The notes below the pieces were generated by a model. It did not search any database, had not been told where the DNA came from, and worked only from the letters and a program-made list of their open reading frames with translations. A stretch of 64,000 bases of DNA from Marinimicrococcus flavescens (GTDB lineage: Bacteria > Pseudomonadota > Alphaproteobacteria > Geminicoccales > Geminicoccaceae), in the NCBI GenBank assembly GCA_029211145.1, contig JARGEQ010000006.1:49665-113664 (forward strand), given 5' to 3'. The position numbers and the translations under genes are program-made. Positions 35,327 through 43,111 of this stretch are shown one piece after another (position 1 is the stretch's first letter; every line of letters begins with the position of its first letter).

Positions 35327-36400
35327 ATGCCGAGAGAACGACGCCGCCGGCCATGGCCACTCGCGCTTTTCGGACTGGCGCTTGCGGCCGCGAGCGGCTG
35401 GCTGCTGGTGGCCGGCGAGATGCGCAGCGCTGCGCGCACCGCCGATCTGCGGGCAGCCGCGGCCGGGCTCCATCCGGTGGACCCGCAGGCGCCGGGCGGC
35501 GAGGCGGCGGGCGCGGTGTTCGTGCAGGGTGCGGCCGTCGTGGACCAGCCACCGCACGATCCGCTCCTGGGCGTGAGCGCCCCGGCCCTGCGGCTCGACC
35601 GGCTGGTCGAGATGTACCAGTGGCGCGAGCATCGCGAGGGCACCGGCGACAACAAGACGGTCGACTACGAGCGGGTCTGGAGTGCCGCCCTCATCGACTC
35701 CTCCCGCTTCGACCAGCGTCTCGCCCACGGCAATCCCGGCAGCATGGCCATTCCTGCAGCGAGCTTCGCGGCCCCCGCGGCACGGCTCGGCCGGCTGCTG
35801 CTCTCACCGGAGGTGCTGGCGGAGCTGCCCGCCACCGTGGCGGTGCCGGCTTCGGCCGCGGCGCTCGCCGGGCAGGGCGGCCGCCGGTTCCGCGAGGCCG
35901 GCGACTGGCTCCATACCGGCGATCCGCAGGACCCGGCGATCGGCGACCTGCGGCTCCGGTTCCTGGCCGTGCCGGCGCAGGAGATCAGCGTCGTGGCGGG
36001 CCTCGAGGGCGGCCGGCTGGTGCCGTGGCGAGCACCCGGCGGCGGCGCGGTGGCGCTGGCCGCGGCGGGCCGCCATGAGCCCGGCGAGCTGCTCGGCCGG
36101 GCGCAGCGCGAGGACTGGCTCGGCGCCTGGCAGGCGCGGGCGGGCGGCGGCTTCCTGGCCTTCGTGGCGATGCTGCTGCTGCGCGCCGGGCTGGGCGTCG
36201 AGGGGCGCAGTCCCGGGACCGCGATCGCCGGGGCGGCGCTCCTGGCCGGCGCCTTCGCGCTCGCCTGCGTTGCCGGCGGCTGGCTGCTGTTCCGGCCGCT
36301 GGCGAGCGGTGGCCTGCTGCTGGCCGCTGCCGGGGCCGCCATGGCCGCGGCCCTGCTCCTCGCACGCGGGCGGGCGCGCGGGCGCTTGGGGCAGTCGTGA
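35327..36400 (+). CDS. TMEM43-family membrane protein
   Basis: 357 residues. An N-terminal membrane helix (about 12-28), a large extracytoplasmic region, and C-terminal helices (about 265-350). The stretch LRLDRLVEMYQWREH followed by KTVDYERVWSAALIDSSRF is the family hallmark. Eukaryotic TMEM43/LUMA is an inner nuclear membrane protein; the bacterial role is unknown. The start MPRERRRRPWPL gives the expected positive-inside anchor. It is divergent from the AlkA-like gene and 90 bp before ETF-QO. Confidence 0.85.
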   Translation: MPRERRRRPWPLALFGLALAAASGWLLVAGEMRSAARTADLRAAAAGLHPVDPQAPGGEAAGAVFVQGAAVVDQPPHDPLLGVSAPALRLDRLVEMYQWREHREGTGDNKTVDYERVWSAALIDSSRFDQRLAHGNPGSMAIPAASFAAPAARLGRLLLSPEVLAELPATVAVPASAAALAGQGGRRFREAGDWLHTGDPQDPAIGDLRLRFLAVPAQEISVVAGLEGGRLVPWRAPGGGAVALAAAGRHEPGELLGRAQREDWLGAWQARAGGGFLAFVAMLLLRAGLGVEGRSPGTAIAGAALLAGAFALACVAGGWLLFRPLASGGLLLAAAGAAMAAALLLARGRARGRLGQS

Positions 36401-36490
36401 ACTGGCTCGCCCCAGCCGCCTGTGCTATTGCCGCCGCTATTCACGAACCTCACCCGCCCCCATCCCGTCACGAGCTATCGAGGAGCGAAG

Positions 36491-38122
36491 ATGCAGCGCG
36501 AAGCGATGGAATATGACGTCGTCATCGTCGGTGCCGGCCCGTCGGGCCTCGCCGCCGCCATCCGGCTGCGCCAGCTCGCCCTGGAGAGCGGCCGCGAGAT
36601 CAGCGTCTGCGTGCTCGAGAAGGGCTCCGAGGTCGGCGCCCACATCCTCTCCGGCGCGGTGATCGAGCCGCGTGCCCTGAACGAGCTGATCCCCGACTGG
36701 AAGGAGAAGGGGGCGCCGCTCGATACCCCCGCGAAGGACGACAGCTTCCTCTATCTGACCGAGACCTCCTCGTTCCGCCTGCCGACGCCGCCGCAGATGC
36801 ACAACGAGGGCAACTACATCGCCAGCCTGGGCAATCTCTGCCGCTGGCTGGGCGAGCAGGCGGAAGCCGCCGGGGTGGAGATCTACCCGGGCTTTGCCGC
36901 CGCCGAGGTGCTCTACGACGAGAACGGCCGGGTCAGGGGTGTGGCCACCGGCGACATGGGCCTGACCCGCACCGGCGAGCAGGGTCCCAACTACGAGCCG
37001 GGCATGGAGCTGCACGCCAAGATCACGCTCTTCGGCGAGGGCTGCCGCGGCTCGCTGACGAAAACCCTGTTCGAGCGCTTCAACCTGCGCGAGGGCGTGC
37101 AGCCGCAGACCTACGGGCTGGGCATCAAGGAGCTGTGGGAGATCGACCCGGCGAAACATCAGCCGGGCAAGATCGTCCACACCATCGGCTGGCCGGTCGA
37201 CACCAAGACCTACGGCGGCTCCTGGCTCTACCATTTCGGCGAGAACATGGTCTCGATCGGCTTCGTGGTGGGGCTCGACTACTGGAACCCGCATCTCTCG
37301 CCCTTCGAGGAGATGCAGCGCTACAAGACCCATCCCGTGATCCGCGCCGTGCTCGAGGGCGGCAGGCGCGTGGCCTATGGCGCCCGCGCCCTCTCCGAGG
37401 GCGGCTTCCAGTCGATCCCCAAGCTGACCTTCCCCGGCGGGGCCATCGTCGGCGATGCCGCGGGCTTTTTGAACGTGCCCAAGATCAAGGGCACCCACAC
37501 CGCCATGAAGTCCGGCATGACCGCCGCCGAGGCCGCCTTCGAGGCGCTTGCCGCCGACGCCGAGACGCCCTCCATGGACGCCTACCCGAAGAAGCTCGAG
37601 CAGACCTGGCTCTGGGACGAGCTCTACCGGGTGCGCAACATCCGCCCCTCCTTCCGCTGGGGCCTGTGGCCGGCCATGGCCTACTCGGCCATCGACACCT
37701 ACCTGCTGCGCGGCAAGGCGCCCTGGACCATGGGGCATCACGAGGACCACAAGAGCCTCAAGAAGGCCTCCGAGGCGCCGAGGATCGCCTACCCCAAGCC
37801 CGACGGGAAGCTGACCTTCGACAAGCTCTCCTCGGTGTTCATCTCGAACACCAACCACGAGGAGGAGCAGCCCTGCCACCTGCAGATCAAGGACCCGACG
37901 ATCCCCACCGAGGTGAACCTCGCCGAGTATGACGGCCCCGAGCAGCGCTACTGCCCGGCCGGGGTCTACGAGTTCGTGGAGGACGAGCAGGGCGGCCGGC
38001 GGCTGCAGATCAACGCGCAGAACTGCGTGCACTGCAAGACCTGCGACATCAAGGATCCCACCCAGAACATCAACTGGGTCGTTCCGCAGGGCGGCGGCGG
38101 CCCGAACTACCCGGGCATGTGA
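36491..38122 (+). CDS. Electron transfer flavoprotein-ubiquinone oxidoreductase
   Basis: 543 residues. It passes electrons from ETF (fatty-acid and amino-acid oxidation) to ubiquinone at the inner membrane. An N-terminal FAD motif [16 protein letters not shown], a central [21 protein letters not shown] and a C-terminal 4Fe-4S domain ([23 protein letters not shown]) are all present. ATG 36491 follows GAGGAGCGAAG; an earlier ATG at 36422 lacks similarity. It is followed by a strong hairpin and the convergent map gene. Confidence 0.97.
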   Translation: MQREAMEYDVVIVGAGPSGLAAAIRLRQLALESGREISVCVLEKGSEVGAHILSGAVIEPRALNELIPDWKEKGAPLDTPAKDDSFLYLTETSSFRLPTPPQMHNEGNYIASLGNLCRWLGEQAEAAGVEIYPGFAAAEVLYDENGRVRGVATGDMGLTRTGEQGPNYEPGMELHAKITLFGEGCRGSLTKTLFERFNLREGVQPQTYGLGIKELWEIDPAKHQPGKIVHTIGWPVDTKTYGGSWLYHFGENMVSIGFVVGLDYWNPHLSPFEEMQRYKTHPVIRAVLEGGRRVAYGARALSEGGFQSIPKLTFPGGAIVGDAAGFLNVPKIKGTHTAMKSGMTAAEAAFEALAADAETPSMDAYPKKLEQTWLWDELYRVRNIRPSFRWGLWPAMAYSAIDTYLLRGKAPWTMGHHEDHKSLKKASEAPRIAYPKPDGKLTFDKLSSVFISNTNHEEEQPCHLQIKDPTIPTEVNLAEYDGPEQRYCPAGVYEFVEDEQGGRRLQINAQNCVHCKTCDIKDPTQNINWVVPQGGGGPNYPGM

Positions 38123-38128
38123 CGCAAA

Positions 38129-38160
38129 GGGGCGCCGCCGCCTGTCCGGCGGGGCGCCCC
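38129..38160. terminator. Bidirectional hairpin between ETF-QO and map
   Basis: A long GC stem (GGGGCGCCGCCG pairing with CGGCGGGGCGCCCC, one bulge) begins 7 bp after the ETF-QO stop, between convergent genes. Likely terminates at least the ETF-QO message. Confidence 0.55.
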
Positions 38161-38181
38161 GGTAGCCGGCCCCTGTCCGGC

Positions 38182-39018
38182 TCAGCCCTTGTAGGGCGGC
38201 TTCTCGAGCCCGGCCGGCGAGAGGGTGAAGATCTCGCAGCCTTCCCCGGTGATCCCGATCGTGTGCTCGAACTGGGCCGAGGGCTCGCGGTCCTTGGTGA
38301 CGGTGGTCCAGCCGTCGTCGAGGATCTTCACCTCCCAGGTGCCGGCATTGATCATCGGCTCGATGGTGAAGATCATGCCCGGCGCCAGGACCAGCCCCTC
38401 GCCCGGCCTGCCATAATGCTTGACCTCCGGCGCGTCGTGGAAGAGCCGGCCGATCCCGTGCCCGACGAAATCGCGCACCACCGAGAAGGCGACGCCGTTG
38501 CGGCGCTCCTCGGCGACCTGCTGGATGGCGTGCCCGACATCGCCCAGCGTGGCGCCCGGCCTGGCGGCGCGGATCCCCGCCCAGAGCGACTCGAACGTGC
38601 GCTCGCACAACAGCCGCGCCTTGACCGGCACCTTCTTGCCGACCCAGTACATCCGGCTGGTGTCGCCGTACCAGCCGTCCAGGATCACGGTAACGTCGAT
38701 ATTGACGATATCGCCTTCCTTGAGCCGCTTCTTCTCGTCGGGAATGCCGTGATTGACGACATGGTTGATCGAGATGCACGAGCTCTTGGGATAGCCCCTG
38801 TAGCCCAGCGTCGCCGGCACGCCGTCATGCTCGCGCATGAACTGCTCGATCAGCCGGTCGAGCTCGCCGGTCGAAACGCCGGGACGGACATGTGGCGTGA
38901 TGAAGTCGAGGGTGAGGGCGGCGAGCCGGCCCGCCCGGCGCATTCCCTCGAAACCCTCTGGGCCATAGAGCGGCACTGCCTTGCCGGTGCCGGCCTGATC
39001 GATGATGACGTCATTCAT
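38182..39018 (-). CDS. map: Type I methionine aminopeptidase
   Basis: 278 residues, removes the initiator methionine. Metal ligands and neighbours are visible: VNHGIPDEK, GDIVNIDVTVILDGWYGDT (two Asp), VGHGIGRLFHDAP (His), FTIEPMINAG (Glu) and SAQFEHTIGIT (Glu). The ATG at 39018 was chosen (MNDVIIDQAG). It lies 62 bp downstream of the ABM-dehydrogenase gene, with a hairpin in that gap. Confidence 0.95.
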   Translation of the reverse strand: MNDVIIDQAGTGKAVPLYGPEGFEGMRRAGRLAALTLDFITPHVRPGVSTGELDRLIEQFMREHDGVPATLGYRGYPKSSCISINHVVNHGIPDEKKRLKEGDIVNIDVTVILDGWYGDTSRMYWVGKKVPVKARLLCERTFESLWAGIRAARPGATLGDVGHAIQQVAEERRNGVAFSVVRDFVGHGIGRLFHDAPEVKHYGRPGEGLVLAPGMIFTIEPMINAGTWEVKILDDGWTTVTKDREPSAQFEHTIGITGEGCEIFTLSPAGLEKPPYKG

Positions 39019-39047
39019 GTGCGCGGAAGGCCGTATGGAAGAGGAAC

Positions 39048-39070
39048 GGCGGGGCGCGCTGCACCCCGCC
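39048..39070 (-). terminator. Hairpin after the ABM-dehydrogenase gene
   Basis: Minus-strand GGCGGGG/CCCCGCC stem with a 9-nt loop, 10 bp past the stop of the fusion gene and before map. Candidate terminator separating map from the amidase operon. Confidence 0.45.
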
Positions 39071-39080
39071 TCGTTACCTC

Positions 39081-40400
39081 TCAAGCATGGTCCCGCGCAC
39101 GCCGAGCCGCAAGAGCCTCGGGATTCAGCACGAGCCCGCCGCCGGGATCCTCGCCGCGCACCGCGATGGCGATGATGCTCTCGACGCAGCGCATGGTCAT
39201 GGCCTCGAGCGCGGGGCCGCTCACGCCGGCCACGTGCGGCGTCAGGATGACGTTGGGCAGCGCCTTGAGCGGCGACTCCCTCATCGGCTCGACCTCGAAC
39301 ACGTCGATGCCGGCGCCGGCGATGCGGCCGGAGGCCAGCGCCTCGTGGAGAGCCGCCTCGTCCACCACACCGCCGCGGGCGGTGTTGACGAGGAACGCGC
39401 CCGGCTTCATCAGGCCCAGGCAGCGCGCGTCGATCAGGCCGCGCGTGTCGGCCGCCAGCGGGCAGTGCAGGGTGACGAAGTCGGAGGCGGCCAGCAGCTC
39501 GTCCATCGGCACCAGCCGGCAGCCCAGCCGCGCCACGGTCTCGGCGTCCATGGCCGGGTCGGTGACCAGCACCTCCATGTTGAAGCCCTGGCAGCGCTTG
39601 GCCACCGCGCGGCCGATCCGCCCGAAGCCGATGATGCCGACGGTGGCGCCGTGCAGCCTGCCGTGGAACATGCTGCCCCAGCCGCCCGAGCGGACCCGCT
39701 GGTCATAGTCGGCGAGGCGCGAGGCCAGCGCGCCCATCATCGCGAAGGCGTGGTCGGCCACCGCCTCGTGGTTGGTGCCGAAGGCCATGGCCACGGCGAC
39801 GTCGTGGCGCGTCGCGGCGGCGACGTCGATCTGGTCGTAGCCCACGCCCATCCGGGCCACCGCCTTGAGCTGCGGCGCCGTGCCGAAGACGCGGTCGTTG
39901 TAGGGCTCGATGCTGGCGATGGTGGCGACGCAGCCGGGCAGAAGGGCGATCAGCTCGTCCTCCTTGAGGGGCCGGCCGTGCGGATTCATCACCGGCTCGA
40001 GGCCGGCGGCGCGCAGCGGCTCGAGGAGATGGCCGCGGTCCTTGAGCTGCGGCGAGCAGACCAGCACGCGCTTGGCGCCGGGGCGGCCCTTGCGCGGATG
40101 GTGCAGCCGGCTCATGCGGGTGATCGTGCGCTCCTCCACCAGGTCCTGGGTGGCGAGCCGGAAGCGCTCCATGTAGGGCTGGCCGCGATGCGCCTCGACC
40201 GCCGCGTCGTCGGCATAGACCTCGTAGAGAAGAACGCGGCCGGGATCCTCGCCGTCCTGCACCACGTCGAACTGCTGGCAGCCCGGCTCCTCGGACAGCG
40301 AGGTCTGCGCATGGCGGCGCGCTGCCTCCAGGAAGGCCTCGACGCTGTCGGGCTTCACCTTGAAACTGGCAAGGATCACCGTGCCTTGCTGGCTGCTCAT
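39081..40400 (-). CDS. Fusion of ABM monooxygenase domain and D-2-hydroxyacid dehydrogenase
   Basis: 439 residues. Residues 1-95 form a complete antibiotic-biosynthesis-monooxygenase (ABM, YgiN-like) domain (TVILASFKVKPDSVEAFLEA, SEEPGCQQFDVV, LLYEVYADDAAVEAHRG). Residues ~110-439 form a phosphoglycerate-dehydrogenase-type D-2-hydroxyacid dehydrogenase with NAD motif GFGRIGRAVAKRC, catalytic Arg in NTARGGVVDE, Glu in DVFEVEP and His in LTPHVAGVS. No stop or frame change separates them; an internal ATG (MSRLHHPRKG) at the junction might also produce the dehydrogenase alone. The start overlaps the exporter stop (ATGA). The ABM part could act on a quinol-like or reactive intermediate; the combined reaction is unknown. 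Confidence 0.88.
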   Translation of the reverse strand: MSSQQGTVILASFKVKPDSVEAFLEAARRHAQTSLSEEPGCQQFDVVQDGEDPGRVLLYEVYADDAAVEAHRGQPYMERFRLATQDLVEERTITRMSRLHHPRKGRPGAKRVLVCSPQLKDRGHLLEPLRAAGLEPVMNPHGRPLKEDELIALLPGCVATIASIEPYNDRVFGTAPQLKAVARMGVGYDQIDVAAATRHDVAVAMAFGTNHEAVADHAFAMMGALASRLADYDQRVRSGGWGSMFHGRLHGATVGIIGFGRIGRAVAKRCQGFNMEVLVTDPAMDAETVARLGCRLVPMDELLAASDFVTLHCPLAADTRGLIDARCLGLMKPGAFLVNTARGGVVDEAALHEALASGRIAGAGIDVFEVEPMRESPLKALPNVILTPHVAGVSGPALEAMTMRCVESIIAIAVRGEDPGGGLVLNPEALAARRARDHA

Positions 40401-41284
40401 CCATTCTCTCCGCTGGATCGTGCCGCACGGGCGCCGCGCACATGCTCGCGCCACGCGGCATAGCTGCCGGCAACGACGATCATGGCCGCGCCGGCGACGG
40501 TATAAAGGTCGGGAAGGTTGCCGAAGACGAGATAGCCGATCACCACCGCCCACACGAGAAGCGTGTAGGTGAAGGGCTGGACGACGACGATCGGAGCGAG
40601 GCCAAGGGCGCGCACGAGGCAGTAATGGCCGGCGGCCCCGGCGGCGGCGAGTGCCACCACCATGACCCAATGCACCGGCTCCAGCGGCTCCCAGTAGAAC
40701 GGCCCCACCAGGCACAAAAGCAGCGCGCCGCCGACGATCTGCCAGAGGAACGACGTCTCCGGCCGGTCGATGAGCCCCACATGGCGGGTCATCACATTGT
40801 AGATGGCATAAAGGCCGGTGGCGGCGAGGGCGATGAGGGCCGCCGGCTGGATCACCGCAAGGCCCGGCCGCAGGATCACCAGCACGCCCAGAAAGCCGAT
40901 GGCCACCGCCAGCCAGCGGCGCCAGCCGACCCGCTCGCCGAGCAGCGGCACGGAAAGCGCCGTGGCGAGCAACGGTGTCACCGCCAGGATCGAGTGCACC
41001 TCGGCCAGCGCCATGTAGCGGAACGCCAGCAGCGCCAGGCCCATCTCGACCACCAGGATCGCGGTGCGCAGGAGCTGGAGCCACGGCCGGCGCGAGCGGG
41101 CGAGCGCCAGCGGCCGGCGCGGCGCCAGGATCAGCAGCACGATGGGCACCGCCGCCAGATGGCGCAGCCACAGGACCAGCGGTGCCGGATAGGCCGTGAC
41201 CAGGGCCTTGCTGAGGGCGTCCATGGTCCCGAACAGGCCCATGGCGAGCAGCGTCAGCAACATGCCCTTGACCTCGGGCCGCAT
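40397..41284 (-). CDS. EamA-family (DMT) transporter
   Basis: 295 residues with about ten membrane helices in two EamA repeats (GMLLTLLAMGLFGTMDALSKAL at the start, YTLLVWAVVIGYLVFGNLPDL near the end). Drug/metabolite transporters usually export small metabolites. The start is set at ATG 41284; a GTG at 41311 two bases before the amidase stop would add nine residues. It lies between the amidase and the ABM-dehydrogenase fusion in one coupled operon, so it may move the amidase substrate or product. Confidence 0.88.
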   Translation of the reverse strand: MRPEVKGMLLTLLAMGLFGTMDALSKALVTAYPAPLVLWLRHLAAVPIVLLILAPRRPLALARSRRPWLQLLRTAILVVEMGLALLAFRYMALAEVHSILAVTPLLATALSVPLLGERVGWRRWLAVAIGFLGVLVILRPGLAVIQPAALIALAATGLYAIYNVMTRHVGLIDRPETSFLWQIVGGALLLCLVGPFYWEPLEPVHWVMVVALAAAGAAGHYCLVRALGLAPIVVVQPFTYTLLVWAVVIGYLVFGNLPDLYTVAGAAMIVVAGSYAAWREHVRGARAARSSGENG

Positions 41285-41312
41285 TCCGACGGCGAGAGTG
41301 CCTGCCGCCACG

Positions 41313-42737
41313 TCAGGACCCGGCGGGGAAGGACGGGCGGCGGGCGCTGAAGCCGGTGGCCTTCTCGAAGGCGTGGGCGGCGCGCAGCAGCAGGCCCTCC
41401 GCGAAGGGCCGGCCAACCAGATGCAGCCCCACCGGCATGCCGTTGGCATCGAAGCCCATGGGCACGCTCAGCGCCGGCAGGCCCAGATAGTTGAAGGGCA
41501 TGACGATGCTGCCGACGGCGTTGGCCAGCGCCACGAACCCCGGATCCCCGCCCGTGTCGGTCTCGGCGATGGTCGGGGTGGGCGCCGGGGTCGTCGGCAT
41601 CGCCAGGATGTCGGCCTCGGCGAAGGCCACGGCGCAGAACTCCTCGAGACAGGTCGCCCGTGCCGAGAGTGCCGTCAGGTAGTCGACCGCCGAGAGGGCG
41701 AAGCCCGGGACCATGCGGCTCGTGGTCTGCGGGTTGTAGGCCTCGCGGCGGGTGCGGATGAGCTCCCGGTGATAGGCCGCGGCCTCCGACATCATGACCA
41801 CCCGGCGCAGCGCGTTGAGCCGCTCCATGCCCGGCAGGACACCCGGCGCCACCGTGGCGCCCAGCCCGGCCATGGCCTGCATCGCCTCGTCCATGAGGCC
41901 TTGCACCTGACCGTCGATGGCGGTCTCGAAACAGTCGCGGGCGCTGGTGACCCGAACACCCCTGAGATCGTCCTTCAGCGCCGCCCGGTAGTCGGGCACC
42001 GGCCGCGGGCTGGTGGTGCGGTCGCGCGGGTCCTGGCCGGCGATGGCCTGGAGCATCAGGGCGGCGTCCTCGGCCGAGCGGCACAGCGGGCCCACATGGT
42101 CGAGCGAGAAGGCCAGCGGCATGGCGCCGGCGCGGCTGACGCGTCCGTAGGTCGGCTTGATGCCCACGAGGTTGCACAAGGCAGAGGGCACGCGGATCGA
42201 GCCGCCGGTGTCCGAGCCCAAAGTCGCCGCCACCAGACGTGCTGCCACCGCGGTCGCCCCGCCGCTGGTCGAGCCGCCGGTGATCCGCGACGGGTCCCAG
42301 GCGTTGCGCGGATGGCCGGTGTGGGCGTTGTGGCCGGTGATCCCGAGCGCGAACTCCACCATATTGAGCCGGCCGATGTCGATGGCGCCGGCCTCGTCGA
42401 GTCGCTCGATGGCGGTGGCGGTGGCAGCGGCGCGCTTGCCCTTCATGAGAGCTGCACCGCACTCGCCCAGCTCGCCCTTGCGGTGGAACATGTCCTTGTG
42501 GGCCAGCGGCACGCCGTGCAGCGGCCCGCGCAGCCTGCCGGCCCGGCGCTCGCGGTCGCAGGCCTCTGCCTGCTCCAGCGCCTGCTCGCGGCGCAGCCGG
42601 GCCACGGCGTTGAGCGCCGGCCCGTGCTGCTCGAGCGCGTCGAGGCTGGCCTCGGTGGCGGCCTGCGAGGTGATCTCGCCCCCGGCGATGGCGGCTGCGA
42701 GCTCGCACAGGCCCAGCGACAGAATGTCGGCGCTCAT
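41313..42737 (-). CDS. Amidase-signature family hydrolase
   Basis: 474 residues. The Ser-cisSer-Lys triad motifs are clear: the lysine in PLAHKDMFHRKG (near residue 79), GGSTSGGATAVAARLV and GSDTGGSIRVPSALCNLVG. The family hydrolyses C-N bonds of amides, including GatA, AtzF and the biuret hydrolase AtzE. Its start overlaps the stop of a 59-aa GatC/AtzG-like gene (ATGA), which supports an AtzE-like two-subunit enzyme. Substrate unknown. Confidence 0.92.
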   Translation of the reverse strand: MSADILSLGLCELAAAIAGGEITSQAATEASLDALEQHGPALNAVARLRREQALEQAEACDRERRAGRLRGPLHGVPLAHKDMFHRKGELGECGAALMKGKRAAATATAIERLDEAGAIDIGRLNMVEFALGITGHNAHTGHPRNAWDPSRITGGSTSGGATAVAARLVAATLGSDTGGSIRVPSALCNLVGIKPTYGRVSRAGAMPLAFSLDHVGPLCRSAEDAALMLQAIAGQDPRDRTTSPRPVPDYRAALKDDLRGVRVTSARDCFETAIDGQVQGLMDEAMQAMAGLGATVAPGVLPGMERLNALRRVVMMSEAAAYHRELIRTRREAYNPQTTSRMVPGFALSAVDYLTALSARATCLEEFCAVAFAEADILAMPTTPAPTPTIAETDTGGDPGFVALANAVGSIVMPFNYLGLPALSVPMGFDANGMPVGLHLVGRPFAEGLLLRAAHAFEKATGFSARRPSFPAGS

Positions 42738-42913
42738 GCCCCCTCCTCCGCGGCAAGCCGCTCGAGGGCCACGAGGAAATCGGCGGGCTCGGCGGCGAAC
42801 GGCAGCTCGGCCGCCATCTCGCGCACCGCGGGCAGCACCCCGCGCGCGGTCGCCACGGCACGCTCCTCGATCTCGACGCCCGATTCGGACACGACGCGGT
42901 CCTGCTCTTCCAT
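42734..42913 (-). CDS. Small AtzG/GatC-like amidase partner, 59 aa
   Basis: 59 residues, acidic (MEEQDRVVSESGVEIEERAV). The central helix ARGVLPAVREMAAELPF followed by the EPADF turn resembles the GatC-like AtzG subunits that wrap around AtzE-type amidases. It is first in the amidase operon, is coupled to the amidase by ATGA, and is divergent from the transketolase-like gene with a 198-bp promoter gap. The assignment rests on size, coupling and helix pattern; similarity is too short for certainty. Confidence 0.65.
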   Translation of the reverse strand: MEEQDRVVSESGVEIEERAVATARGVLPAVREMAAELPFAAEPADFLVALERLAAEEGA

Positions 42914-43111
42914 GACGCCCTCCCCCCTGATGTGGCTCCCTGAGTTACCCGCTCGCCAGGCGGGGCGGAAGGCGGCGCGCCGGGACCTGTCGGCATGGCT
43001 GCCATCCGCGCGCATCGGGTCCGCTGGCAGCGCAGCTTGGCGGCGGCGCCGCTCCGGTCTAAATCGGCTGAGACTAGCGGCCGCAGAAGCTTCGTGGGGA
43101 GGAAGACCGGC

